This document shows, piece by piece, positions 53,356-62,936 of a stretch of DNA of 64,000 bases (its first letter is position 1; each line of letters opens with the position of its first letter). Origin of the DNA: Opitutaceae bacterium EW11 (lineage in GTDB: Bacteria; Verrucomicrobiota; Verrucomicrobiia; Opitutales; Opitutaceae); the NCBI GenBank assembly GCA_003054665.1, contig QAYY01000003.1:1-64000 (forward strand). Reading direction: 5' to 3'. Both the position numbers and the translations under genes were made by a program. The notes beneath the pieces are model-generated. The model made no database searches. It was not told the origin of the DNA and saw nothing but the letters and a program-made list of their open reading frames with translations.

Positions 53356-55698
53356 ATGAAAATCCACTACACTCTCGCGAGACTCGTCTGCTGCTTCGCC
53401 GCGATCTGCCTCTCTGCGGTCGCCGCGGAAACGAAGGATCAGGCGCTGAAACTCTGGTACCGACGGCCGGCGGCACAGTGGGTCGAAGCGCTGCCGGTCG
53501 GAAACGGCCGGCTTGGCGCCATGGTTTTCGGCGGAGTCCAGCAAGAGCGGCTTCAGCTCAATGAGGACACTCTCTGGGCCGGCGGCCCCTACGATCCCGT
53601 CAACCCCGAAGCGCTCGCCGCGCTGCCGGAGATCCGACGGTTGTTGCGAGAAGGAAAAAATGCCGAGGCTCAAGCGTTGGTCCAGGCCCACTGCATGGCC
53701 CGGCCGCTGACCCAGGCCCCGTACCAGACCGTGGGCGACCTGACGATCACGATGTCCGGCACCGAGCAGATGGAGCACTACCGCCGCGAGCTGGATTTGG
53801 ATACCGCCGTGGCGCGCACGGAATTCCAGATCGGACTCACCCGCTACACGCGGGAGGTGTTTTCCAGCGCGGCGGACCAGGTGATTGTGATCCGCCTCAC
53901 GGCGACGGATCCGAGCGGGGCTCCGCGGAGAGGCCTGAACTTCACGCTCGCTTTTCAGAGCCCGCAGACTTCGTCGGTGAAGGCGAAACCCAACGGCGAG
54001 CTTGTGCTCCAGGGCGTGAATACACCGTTTGATCGCGTCAAATCGGCGTTGTCGTTCGAGGCTCGGCTGAAGGTCGTTCACACCGACGGCAACGTGGAAA
54101 ACGACCAGAACCAGCTCCACGTCTCGAACGCCACGTCCGTGACCCTCCTCGTCGCAGCGGCGACCAGCTTCCGGAGCTACAACGATGTCAGCGGCGATCC
54201 TGTCGCGCGCAACGAGCAGACGCTAGCCGCAGCCCAGGGGAAGAGCTTCTCCGCGCTGCGCGACGCCCACGTGGCGGACTACCAGCGGCTCTTTCGGCGC
54301 GTCTCGATCGATTTGGGACATTCGCCGGCTGCCGATCTGCCCACCGACGAGCGGGTGAGAGACGGAGGGCTTGCGGCCGATCCGGCTCTCGCCGCCCTGT
54401 ATTTCCAGTACGGACGCTATCTCCTGATTAGCAGCTCCCGCCCGGGCTCGCAGCCGGCGAACCTCCAGGGCATCTGGAACGACAGCCTCTGGCCGGCGTG
54501 GGGAAGCAAATACACGATCAACATCAACACGGAGATGAATTACTGGCCTGCGGAGGTGACGAATCTCTCCGAATGCGCCGAGCCGCTTTTCGCGATGATC
54601 TCGGACCTCTCGCAGACGGGGGCGAATGTCGCTCGCAAGCAGTACGGGGCCGGGGGCTGGATGGCGCACCACAACACCGATATCTGGCGCGCCGCTGCGC
54701 CCATTGACGGCGCGTTCTGGGGCATGTGGCCGACGGGAGGCGCCTGGTTGTGCACCCATCTGTGGGAACACTACCTTTTCACCGGCGATCGCGCGTTTCT
54801 GGCCCGCGCCTATCCGTTGATGAAGGGCTCGGCGCAGTTTTTCCTGGATACTTTGGTGGAGGATCCTCGGCACCACTGGCTCGTGACGAGTCCATCCATC
54901 TCCCCCGAAAACGCTCACCACGACGGCGTGACGAGCGTGATGGGCCCCACGATGGACGAGCAGATCGTGCGGGACCTCTTCAACGCCTGCATCGCGTCCG
55001 CGAAGATCCTGGGGCAGGACGCCGATTTCTCGTCCCGGCTTTCGTCGGCCGTGGAGCGTTTGGCTCCGAACCAGATCGGCGCTCAGGGGCAGCTGCAGGA
55101 GTGGTTGGACGACTGGGACGCCCAGGCGCCGGAACAACAGCATCGGCATGTTTCGCATCTCTACGGTTTCTTCCCGAGCAGCCAGATCACCCTGCGTGGA
55201 GCGCCCCCGTTGGCAGCGGCGGTCCGCAAGACGCTCGAGACGCGCGGAGACATGTCCACTGGCTGGGCGACGGCGTGGCGGCTCAACCTCTGGGCCCGCC
55301 TGCAGGATGCCGAGCATGCCTACGGCATTCTCGAAGGGCTGCTGGGGCCGGCCCGCACGTATCCGAATCTTTTCGACGCGCATCCGCCGTTCCAGATCGA
55401 CGGAAACTTCGGCGGCACGGCCGGAATCGCGGAGATGCTGCTGCAATCGCACGCCGGAGAAATCGAACTGCTTCCCGCGCTCCCGCGGGCTTGGTCTGAG
55501 GGCAGCGTGTCAGGACTGCGCGCCCGGGGCGGATTCACCGTGGACATGAGCTGGCGCGCCGGCGCGCCGGTGTCGGCGACGCTTCGCGGTGCGCCAGGGA
55601 CCAAGGGGCGCCTTCGCATTGCGGGCAAGACAACGGACTTCGTGCTCTCCGACGCAGGCGCGTTTGTCTGGAGCGCAGGAACCGCGGCTCACCCGTAG
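53356..55698 (+). CDS. Secreted alpha-L-fucosidase, GH95
   Basis: 780 residues with a signal peptide (LVCCFAAICLSAVAAE). It follows the GH95 pattern from LWYRRPAAQWVEALPVGNGRLG and QLNEDTLWAGGPYDPVNPEA through NLQGIWNDSLWPAWGSKYTI, NTEMNYWPAEVTNLSEC and SPSISPENAHHDG to FQIDGNFGGTAGIAEMLLQS. Inverting GH95 enzymes remove alpha-1,2-linked fucose, as on the galactose of fucosylated xyloglucan; some members act on L-galactose. It is probably in an operon with the GH51 gene. Confidence 0.93.
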   Translation: MKIHYTLARLVCCFAAICLSAVAAETKDQALKLWYRRPAAQWVEALPVGNGRLGAMVFGGVQQERLQLNEDTLWAGGPYDPVNPEALAALPEIRRLLREGKNAEAQALVQAHCMARPLTQAPYQTVGDLTITMSGTEQMEHYRRELDLDTAVARTEFQIGLTRYTREVFSSAADQVIVIRLTATDPSGAPRRGLNFTLAFQSPQTSSVKAKPNGELVLQGVNTPFDRVKSALSFEARLKVVHTDGNVENDQNQLHVSNATSVTLLVAAATSFRSYNDVSGDPVARNEQTLAAAQGKSFSALRDAHVADYQRLFRRVSIDLGHSPAADLPTDERVRDGGLAADPALAALYFQYGRYLLISSSRPGSQPANLQGIWNDSLWPAWGSKYTININTEMNYWPAEVTNLSECAEPLFAMISDLSQTGANVARKQYGAGGWMAHHNTDIWRAAAPIDGAFWGMWPTGGAWLCTHLWEHYLFTGDRAFLARAYPLMKGSAQFFLDTLVEDPRHHWLVTSPSISPENAHHDGVTSVMGPTMDEQIVRDLFNACIASAKILGQDADFSSRLSSAVERLAPNQIGAQGQLQEWLDDWDAQAPEQQHRHVSHLYGFFPSSQITLRGAPPLAAAVRKTLETRGDMSTGWATAWRLNLWARLQDAEHAYGILEGLLGPARTYPNLFDAHPPFQIDGNFGGTAGIAEMLLQSHAGEIELLPALPRAWSEGSVSGLRARGGFTVDMSWRAGAPVSATLRGAPGTKGRLRIAGKTTDFVLSDAGAFVWSAGTAAHP

Positions 55699-55751
55699 TC
55701 GTCGCGGCTAGCCCACCGCCTTCGCCGCCATGGCGGAAGGCATGCAGGGAT

Positions 55752-55783
55752 AAAAAAGGGAGACCGAATGGTTTCGGCCTCCC
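55752..55783 (-). terminator. Rho-independent terminator, minus strand, after the LacI gene
   Basis: On the minus strand GGGAGGCCGAA pairs with TTCGGTCTCCC (10 of 11 pairs) around a 4-nt loop, followed by six Ts. It lies 92 bp past the LacI-type gene stop and 32 bp past the receptor-like tail. Read on the plus strand the hairpin could also slow transcription from GH95, but no T-run follows it there. Confidence 0.8.
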
Positions 55784-55814
55784 CTGAATCTGGTTCAGCG
55801 TTCGGACAGGTTCG

Positions 55815-55845
55815 TCAGATGGAGAACGTGTTGCTGACAGACCGT
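55815..55845 (-). pseudogene. Possible tiny receptor 3' tail between the LacI gene and its terminator
   Basis: On the minus strand the last codons read RSVSNTFSI and stop (TGA at 55817-55815), like the TVSNTFDF tail at 51 kb. The DNA shares ACGGTCT and then AACACGTTC with that remnant, with a 4-bp insertion between. A stop codon just upstream shows no intact frame. The match is short, so it could be chance, but the placement just before a terminator is the same. Confidence 0.4.
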
Positions 55846-55874
55846 TACCCGTCAGCTCGCGCCCGGGCCTGCGG

Positions 55875-56960
55875 TCAGGCCCGACGAGACAGCGTCTGCC
55901 CGTGAACCCAGGTGCTTTCGACAATGGTCGTGTAGCAGGGGGTGGGCTGTCCGCGGGCGCCGCCGCGGAGTTCGCGAACGAGCAGGTCGATCGCCTCCCT
56001 ACCCACGTGTTCCGCATTGTCGCGCACTCCGGTGACGCTCGAGGTCGGCGACTCGGTGAAGAGGTCGACGAACGAAAGATCCCGGGGAACGGCCATCCCC
56101 GACGACTGCAGCTCCGACAAGAGCCCGGGAACCGCGCTGAGAAGCACCGCCGGAGCCTGTTCTCGAAACCATTGCAGAACGGGCGCGGCGTCAGGAACGA
56201 CGCGCTCTCGAGACAGGCCTCTGCTTCCGGGTTCCGAGGTGGAGCTGCAGTCGATCAAGGAGATCCTCCCGTCGAAACCGGCGAACTGTCTCTCGGCTTC
56301 GCATCCGGCCAATAGTTGGTGCTTGGTCGTCGGATCCAAATCCTCCGGCAGGACGAGCCCCACCTGACTCCAGCCCGCGGCGTGGATTTTCCGGAGGGCG
56401 AGCCGCACGGCTCCCGGGTAGTCGCACGTGACTGCGTGGAGCGGAGGCGTGCCGGGGAGATTTCCAACCCGCACGGCAGAGTAGCCGGACCAATTCACGA
56501 GCGATAGCGCTTCGATCCATTCGCCCGCCGACTCCAGCACGAGGGCGGTGGAGCCGGTTTCGGCGAGAAGTTCCGCCAGCTTTCCGGCGGGTTCGTCGGG
56601 AGCGGGGTAGCTGAGGCGGCTGAGTTGAAAGCCCAACTCGGATGCCCTTTGCCGTGCTCCGGAAAAAAGCCTGGCGCGATGAGGGTGGGCTCTCCGGAGA
56701 GAAGCGAGTTCGCCCGTGGCGATGTAGGCGATCCGCGTCAGCGCCGCCTGACTCGGGCGAAGATCCCGATAGGCTACGAGGGCCTGCAGCAGGGGATCGC
56801 GGGCATAGCCCATTTTTTCGGCGACTCGGCGGATCCGAACGCGGGTCGTTTCCGGCAGCGACGGGCTGTTCCTCATGGCCAGCGACACGGTCGAGTTGTG
56901 GACCCCGAGTTTTCTGGCGACGTCGGATTGCGTGACTCGTTTCTGCATGATGGGGCGCAT
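55875..56960 (-). CDS. LacI-family transcriptional regulator
   Basis: 361 residues (357 if the ATG at 56948 is used). An N-terminal LacI helix-turn-helix (VTQSDVARKLGVHNSTVSLA, RVRIRRVAEKMGYARDPLLQ) is followed by a periplasmic-binding-like effector domain (ALVLESAGEWIEALSLVNWS, GLVLPEDLDPTTKHQLLAGC, SFVDLFTESPTSSVTGVRDN). It is divergent from the GH2 gene, with 440 bp between them, and probably represses GH2 and/or nearby hydrolases until a sugar binds. The effector is unknown. The gene ends at a well-formed terminator. Confidence 0.92.
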   Translation of the reverse strand: MRPIMQKRVTQSDVARKLGVHNSTVSLAMRNSPSLPETTRVRIRRVAEKMGYARDPLLQALVAYRDLRPSQAALTRIAYIATGELASLRRAHPHRARLFSGARQRASELGFQLSRLSYPAPDEPAGKLAELLAETGSTALVLESAGEWIEALSLVNWSGYSAVRVGNLPGTPPLHAVTCDYPGAVRLALRKIHAAGWSQVGLVLPEDLDPTTKHQLLAGCEAERQFAGFDGRISLIDCSSTSEPGSRGLSRERVVPDAAPVLQWFREQAPAVLLSAVPGLLSELQSSGMAVPRDLSFVDLFTESPTSSVTGVRDNAEHVGREAIDLLVRELRGGARGQPTPCYTTIVESTWVHGQTLSRRA

Positions 56961-57400
56961 TCGGACGAGGGGTGGGACGCCGGACTGGCCGGTCTCTCCG
57001 AACTGTGGTGCGCTCGCCTATCGGCGGACGAGGAGCGCGGTTGCAGGACCACAGACGGGGAGGAAAGCAGCCGGACCGACCGAGATACGTAGGTGGCAAC
57101 GTGCGGATCCCGCGGAGTGCGACAAAGCTTCATTGGTCGCAGGATCGCTACGACGAAAGTCCAATGCTCAACCGACGGTTTTCCGCGTGGATTGGAAATC
57201 ACGGAGCGCGGCCGCCGATGTCGAGTGCCGGCGAAATCGAGCACCGCCCGCGCAGGGTATCCGTGGAATTCGGACGTTTCCGCAGAACATTCGTTTGCCG
57301 CGCGGGGTGGATTCCGAGAATTAAGGATGCCTGCAGGATTTTCCGTTGAACGCCGCGGACGTCGCGGTGTTTGCCCCGAGAGCCGACTACTTTTCCCACC
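56961..57400. promoter_or_regulatory. LacI/GH2 divergent region with regularly spaced CATTGG motifs
   Basis: No gene is supported in these 440 bp. CATTGG at 57131, its inverse CCAATG at 57161 and GATTGG at 57190 lie at near-exact 30-bp intervals, about three helical turns. This could be an operator array for the LacI-type regulator. No clear -35/-10 pair was identified. Confidence 0.3.
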
Positions 57401-60067
57401 ATGCCCCATCTCCTCTTTGCCCTGCATCGTCTGTTTCGCTTCGCCCTTTGCGCCTTCGCATCGAGTCGGCGGGGGCCGGCCCGCCTTCTGGTTTTCGCCG
57501 CGTTTTTGTTTGTGGGTATTCTTCGGGCGGACGAGCCGCGGCAGGTCTTCAACTTCAACTGCGACTGGGCTTTTCAGCTGGGCGACGTTTACGGAGCGGA
57601 ACGGGTGGCGTTCAACGACGCCGCTTGGTCCCGGGTCGGCCTGCCGCACTCGTTCAGCATCCCGTATTTTGCGGCGGGGAACGCGTTTTATGTCGGCTAT
57701 GGCTGGTACCGAAAGCACTTCGAAGTTCCTGAAGGGCTCGAGGGAAAACGGCTGTTTCTCGATTTCGACGGGGCGTTTCAGGACGCCGAAATCTTCCTCA
57801 ACGGCGTGAAAGTCGGAGCGCACCAGGGCGGCTACACTGGGTTTGAGATCGAGATCACGGATGCCCTCGTGAAGGGCGCGAACGTGCTCGCCGTTCGGCT
57901 GAACAACCGCTGGAACGCGCGCCTCGCGCCGCGGGGCGGGGAGCACGTTTTCAGCGGCGGACTCTACCGCAACGTCTGGCTGACGGCGATGAGTCCGTTG
58001 CACGTGACCTGGTACGGCACGTTCGTTACCACTCCCAAGCTTTCGGCCTCATCCGGAGTGGTGCGAGTGATGACCGAGGTCGCGAATCAGTCTTCGGCGG
58101 CGAAAGCCTGCGAATTGAACACGGAGGTGGTGGATACAACGGGCCGTGTCGTTGCGAACATGAGTTCCGTCCGGACGATCCCGCCGGGCCAGACGGTGAC
58201 GTTCGAGCATACGAGCGTTCCTATTCCGAATCCGCAGTTGTGGTCACCCGAGACCCCGACGCTTTATCGGGCGATCAGCACGATCGTCGAGGAAGGAAAA
58301 CCCGTGGACCGGTATGAAACCCCGTTTGGGTTTCGCTGGTTCGAATGGACCGCGGACCGCGGGTTCTTCCTGAACGGGAAGAGCCGTTACGTGCGAGGCG
58401 CGAACGTTCATCAGGATCATGCCGGCTGGGGCGACGCCGTGACGAACTCCGGCGCACGGCGGGACCTGCAGCTGATGAAGGATGCCGGTTTCGATTTCAT
58501 CCGCGGTTCGCACTACCCGCATTCGCCGGCGTTTTCCAAGGCCTGCGACGAGCTCGGTCTGCTTTTCTGGTCGGAAAACTGCTTCTGGGGAACGGCTGGC
58601 TCCCACAAGGACGGCTATTGGGACGCCAGCACGTATCCCATCCGGGAGGAGGACGAACACGGCTTCGAAGAGAGCGTCCGAGCGGCCCTGCGGGATATGA
58701 TCCGTATCCACCGGAACCATCCGTCGATTGTCGCCTGGAGCATGGGGAACGAGACATTTTTCTCCGCTCCGGAGGTGATGCCGAAAGTGCGGCGGTTCCT
58801 CCGCGAACTGGTCGACTACACGCACGAGCTGGATCCGAGCCGTCCCGCCGCCGTCGGAGGCGTGCAGCGCGGCGAGATCGACCGCATTGGCGACGTCGCC
58901 GGGTACAACGGCGACGGCGCACGCATTCAGCAGTATATCAATCCGGGCGTGCCGAATATCGTGAGCGAATACGGCTCGACCTCCGTGGATCGGCCCGGCG
59001 ACTACGAGCCGGGTTGGGGCGATCTGCCGGCGCTGGCGGGCCTCGATCTGAGCCGTCCCTATCCGTGGCGATTTCCCTGGCGCAGCGGCGAGGTAATCTG
59101 GTGCGGCTTCGATCACGGAAGCATCGCGGGTCGGCGTTTCGGCGCCATGGGCATGGTGGACTATTTCCGCCTCCCGAAACGGCAGTGGTACTGGTACCGC
59201 AACGAATATCGTCACATCCCGCCCCCGAAATGGCCGGCCGACGGGATTCCAGCCGGGCTCAGACTTGCGGCGGACAAGACGACGCTTCGATCCGTCGACG
59301 GAACGGACGACGCGCAGATCGTCGTGAGCGTCGTCGACAAAGAGGGAAATCCGCTGCGCGAGAGCCCGACCGTGACCCTCTCGATTGACTCGGGACCCGG
59401 TGAGTTCCCGACCGGCCCGAGCATCGTGTTTGCGGCGGATTCGGACATCGCGATCCGCGACGGGTCGGCGGCGATCGAGTTTCGCTCGTATCACGCCGGC
59501 GAAACGATCGTTCGGGCCTCTTCACCCGGCCTTGCGGATGCGACGATCAAGATCGTTTCTCTCGGCGCGCCGAAGTACGTGCCTGGCGTCACGCCTCCGG
59601 TCAGTCCGCGCCCGTACCGGCGCTTTGAAGCCAGCGCCGACGTGGGGAACGAGCAGACTTTCGGACAGCAGAATCCCACGCGCGTGAGCAGCGAAGCGGA
59701 ACGTCACAGCGGCCGGTTCGCGAACGATGGAGACGTATCCACTTTCTGGCAGTCAGCCGCTGCGGATACACAACCCTGGCTGCGGGTGGACATGGAGCGT
59801 GTGGTGGCGGTGAAGAGGATAAAACTCACGTTCCCCTGTGAGGGCGCGTGGCGTTATCTGATCGAGGTGTCCGAGGACGGTGAAAACCGCTGGAAGACCG
59901 TGGCCGATCGGAGCGCGACGGAGAACCTCGCGAAGGAGCGCTCCGACGTGGTCGAAGGCGCGCCGGTGAAGAGTCGCTTTGTCCGAGTAACCCTCGTGGG
60001 CCATCCGGACGCCGCACCTCCGTCGATCGCCGAGATTCAAGTCTTCGGTGCGTTGGTCGGGGAGTAG
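57401..60067 (+). CDS. Secreted GH2 beta-galactosidase-type enzyme with C-terminal F5/8C domain
   Basis: 888 residues from the ATG at 57401; an ATG at 57371 is also in frame. A signal peptide (LLVFAAFLFVGILRADE) precedes the GH2 sugar-binding domain (VFNFNCDWAFQLGD, HQGGYTGFEIEITDALVKGA), an immunoglobulin-like domain, the barrel with acid/base Glu in VAWSMGNETFF and nucleophile Glu in PNIVSEYGSTSV, a DUF4982/Ig-like region, and a discoidin (F5/8C) domain at about 750-885. It probably removes beta-galactose; beta-glucuronidase or mannosidase activity cannot be excluded. Context with GH95 and GH5 suggests galactosylated xyloglucan. Confidence 0.85.
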   Translation: MPHLLFALHRLFRFALCAFASSRRGPARLLVFAAFLFVGILRADEPRQVFNFNCDWAFQLGDVYGAERVAFNDAAWSRVGLPHSFSIPYFAAGNAFYVGYGWYRKHFEVPEGLEGKRLFLDFDGAFQDAEIFLNGVKVGAHQGGYTGFEIEITDALVKGANVLAVRLNNRWNARLAPRGGEHVFSGGLYRNVWLTAMSPLHVTWYGTFVTTPKLSASSGVVRVMTEVANQSSAAKACELNTEVVDTTGRVVANMSSVRTIPPGQTVTFEHTSVPIPNPQLWSPETPTLYRAISTIVEEGKPVDRYETPFGFRWFEWTADRGFFLNGKSRYVRGANVHQDHAGWGDAVTNSGARRDLQLMKDAGFDFIRGSHYPHSPAFSKACDELGLLFWSENCFWGTAGSHKDGYWDASTYPIREEDEHGFEESVRAALRDMIRIHRNHPSIVAWSMGNETFFSAPEVMPKVRRFLRELVDYTHELDPSRPAAVGGVQRGEIDRIGDVAGYNGDGARIQQYINPGVPNIVSEYGSTSVDRPGDYEPGWGDLPALAGLDLSRPYPWRFPWRSGEVIWCGFDHGSIAGRRFGAMGMVDYFRLPKRQWYWYRNEYRHIPPPKWPADGIPAGLRLAADKTTLRSVDGTDDAQIVVSVVDKEGNPLRESPTVTLSIDSGPGEFPTGPSIVFAADSDIAIRDGSAAIEFRSYHAGETIVRASSPGLADATIKIVSLGAPKYVPGVTPPVSPRPYRRFEASADVGNEQTFGQQNPTRVSSEAERHSGRFANDGDVSTFWQSAAADTQPWLRVDMERVVAVKRIKLTFPCEGAWRYLIEVSEDGENRWKTVADRSATENLAKERSDVVEGAPVKSRFVRVTLVGHPDAAPPSIAEIQVFGALVGE

Positions 60068-60337
60068 CGCTTCGCGCGATTCAGTGCGGTAACCCTTTGT
60101 CGCTCCCGCCTTCGGGAGGGCGGGGGCGGCTCGCGACGGGCATTTTGCCCGCGGACCACGGCCGTGCTCGCCGCTCGGGGTTCGAGGGAAATCACCTAAG
60201 TTCCGTACCATGTTTTCGCGACAGGCGAGCCGCCGGCCAAACTGGTAGGGTGCCGTCGCCGTCTTCTGGCGGCCAAGCATCACCACCCCGCAACCCCCTA
60301 ACCACCGGCGTTCTCTCTAGGGCGCCGCCCTGCACCC

Positions 60338-62893
60338 ATGGATTGTCCCAAAACGACCTTCCCGCGGCCGTCGGCTGCGCCGCGTCCGTCTTGTTCGTCC
60401 ACGTCGGATTCCACCCCGGGAATCCTTCCGCGTTCCGCGAAACTCATCTGCCGGTCCCTGCTGCTGGCGTTCGCGCTGCTGGTCTCTTTCTCCATCCTCC
60501 CATCTGCTCTTTCGGCCAAGTCGCCGATGCAGGTGTACGTGGAGGCCATGCAGCCCGGCACCAATCTGGGAAACACCCTCGACGCGATTCCCAACGAGGA
60601 CTCCTGGGGAGCCCCGTACACCACCCAGGCGATCATCCAGCAAATCGCCGCCCAGGGCTACAAGAGTATCCGAATCCCCGTGACGTGGCACGCCCACGTC
60701 GGCCCGGCGCCGACCTACACGGTCGACCCCGCCTGGATGGACCGGGTCCAGCAGGTGGTCGATTGGTCCCTCGATTCCGGGATGTACGTTATGCTGAACG
60801 CGCATCACGACTCGTGGCAGTGGCTCAGCGCGATGCCGGCAAACCATGACGCCGTCATGGCCAAATACTCGGCGATTTGGACGCAGATCAGTGCGCGTTT
60901 CGCCAACTACTCGAACAAGCTGATGTTCGAGGCTACCAACGAGCAGACGTTTGACGGGGTGGATCACGCGACGGCGCTGACCTACCTCAACGAGCTGGAG
61001 ACCACGTTCCACAGCATCGTGCGCTCGAGCGGCGGCCAGAACGGCACGCGTCCCCTCGTCCTCACCGTCTGGGGCGGCTCCGGCGATCAGCAGAACATGG
61101 ATTCGCTGAAGGCCACCATCAACAGCCTCAACGATCCGAACCTGATCGCGACGATTCACTTCTACGGCTTCTGGCCGTTCAGCGTGAACAACTCCGGATA
61201 CACGAAGTTCGAGTCCACCTCGATCGACGGCATCATCAGTCAGTTCGACTCCGCCTATAACACCTTCGTCGCAAACGGCATTCCCGTCGTGGTGGGCGAA
61301 ATCGGTCTGCTCGAGCCCAGCCGGATCGAACACGGCGAACTGCTGAAATATTTCGAATACGCGATGCAGTACGTCCGCTCGAAGAGCCTGACGCACATGC
61401 TCTGGGACACGGGAGGCATCTTCGACCGCACGACCTTCCAGTGGCGGGATCCGGAGCTTCGCGCGGTCATGGCGCAGTCGTTGGTCGGCCGGTCGACGAC
61501 CGCCAACACCGACCTGATCTTCCTCAAGAGCGGCGCGCCGGTCGGCGACGCGATCGTCCAGCTGAATCTGAACGGCAACACGTTCGTGTCCCTTGCCGAC
61601 GGCCTCACGACCCTCAACGCCGGCACCGACTACACGCTCGTCGGCAATATCCTCACCGTGAAGGCCTCGGTCCTCGCCAAATACGCGTCGGGCGGCTTCG
61701 GCGAAAAGACGGTCCTCTCGGTGAACGTGAACTCCGGTCCGGCCTGGAACATCCACGTGCGCTACTTCAGCACGCCCGTGCAGTCGGCGGCCGTTGGCAC
61801 CATCGGCGGCCTGACGATCCCGACGCAGTTCAACGGCGACCTCCTGGCCACGATGGAGGCAAAGTATTCCGACGGCTCCAACGCGGGCCCGCTCAACTGG
61901 ACTCCGTACCAGGAACACACCGTGTCGTTCTCCCCCGACTACTGGGCCAGCACGATCAGCCTCACGAACAAGTTCTTCGCGGCCACCCATAACGGCACGA
62001 TCAACCTGGCCTTCCATTTCTGGAGCGGCGCGATCGTCAACTACCAGGTTTCGCTCCAGCTGCGGGCCACTCTCGGCGGTCCGGACCTGCCGATCTATGA
62101 CGATAACCTGGCGCCCACCTGGCAGAATTGGAGCTGGGCTTCGGTCAACACCGCCAATGCCGATCCCGTGCATTCCGGCACTCAGTCGATCTCGGTCACG
62201 GCTGGGTCCTGGGCTGCGCTCAACCTCGGATACGTGGGCGGAAACCTCGATCTCTCGCCGTATCACACGCTCACGTTCTGGCTGAACGGCGGCGCCACCG
62301 GCGGGCAGAAGTTCAACGTCGGAGCCTCGGTCAACTGGGACTACAACTACCCCTCGGTAACGATCGACTCGGTTCCGGCGAATACGTGGACGAAGGTCGT
62401 CATCCCGCTCGCCAGCCTTGGCCTCGAGGGCAAGAGCGGCATCACGACGTTGTACTTCATCAACTCGTCCGGCGGTGATTCGCCGACGTACTACATCGAT
62501 GACCTCCACTTCTCGACCGAGGTCGCGCCGACTGACCTCGTGGTCACCGGCTCGATTCCGGCGGCATCCCCGCTGACGATCACGAAGAGCGGCTTCGCTC
62601 TCAATCGCCGCACCAACCGCATGGTTCAGACGGTGACCGTCTCCAATCCCACCGGCAGCACGGTCGCGGGCCCGATCTATCTGGTCCTCGATTCGTTGTC
62701 CTCGAACACGACGCTCGCGAACGCCGCCGGCACGACCTGGACGGTGGTCCCGACCGGAAGCCCGTATGTGCTCGTCTCGAACGGAGGGCTGGCCTCCCAG
62801 GCTTCCGTGCGCGTGTCCCTCGAGTTCACCGTTCCTTCGCTGGGCGGTATCACCTACGCCGCGCGCACGCTGAGCGGTGGAACCAACCCGTGA
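60338..62893 (+). CDS. Modular GH5 endo-glucanase (xyloglucanase/cellulase type)
   Basis: 851 residues with a long N-terminus and signal peptide (LLLAFALLVSFSILPSALSA). The GH5 barrel shows GTNLGNTLDAI, GYKSIRIPVTWHAH, NAHHDSW, acid/base Glu202 (FEATNEQTF) and nucleophile Glu321 (VVVGEIGLL). Then come an X2/CBM46-like Ig domain (about 390-485, LNAGTDYTLVGNILTVKASV), a second linker domain, a CBM-like jelly roll (about 590-730, YHTLTFWLNGGATGGQKFNV) and a C-terminal beta domain. This layout fits GH5_2/GH5_4 enzymes acting on cellulose, xyloglucan or mixed-linkage glucan. The PEP-CTERM gene follows after 43 bp. Confidence 0.87.
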   Translation: MDCPKTTFPRPSAAPRPSCSSTSDSTPGILPRSAKLICRSLLLAFALLVSFSILPSALSAKSPMQVYVEAMQPGTNLGNTLDAIPNEDSWGAPYTTQAIIQQIAAQGYKSIRIPVTWHAHVGPAPTYTVDPAWMDRVQQVVDWSLDSGMYVMLNAHHDSWQWLSAMPANHDAVMAKYSAIWTQISARFANYSNKLMFEATNEQTFDGVDHATALTYLNELETTFHSIVRSSGGQNGTRPLVLTVWGGSGDQQNMDSLKATINSLNDPNLIATIHFYGFWPFSVNNSGYTKFESTSIDGIISQFDSAYNTFVANGIPVVVGEIGLLEPSRIEHGELLKYFEYAMQYVRSKSLTHMLWDTGGIFDRTTFQWRDPELRAVMAQSLVGRSTTANTDLIFLKSGAPVGDAIVQLNLNGNTFVSLADGLTTLNAGTDYTLVGNILTVKASVLAKYASGGFGEKTVLSVNVNSGPAWNIHVRYFSTPVQSAAVGTIGGLTIPTQFNGDLLATMEAKYSDGSNAGPLNWTPYQEHTVSFSPDYWASTISLTNKFFAATHNGTINLAFHFWSGAIVNYQVSLQLRATLGGPDLPIYDDNLAPTWQNWSWASVNTANADPVHSGTQSISVTAGSWAALNLGYVGGNLDLSPYHTLTFWLNGGATGGQKFNVGASVNWDYNYPSVTIDSVPANTWTKVVIPLASLGLEGKSGITTLYFINSSGGDSPTYYIDDLHFSTEVAPTDLVVTGSIPAASPLTITKSGFALNRRTNRMVQTVTVSNPTGSTVAGPIYLVLDSLSSNTTLANAAGTTWTVVPTGSPYVLVSNGGLASQASVRVSLEFTVPSLGGITYAARTLSGGTNP

Positions 62894-62936
62894 CCGGACG
62901 TCATCCCTCGATTCCCAACCTTTAAACCACACGATC

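Noticed and set aside
60105-60124. Hairpin CCCGCC-N8-GGCGGG after the GH2 gene as a terminator
   Set aside because: No T-run follows and several alternative pairings exist in this GC-rich stretch.
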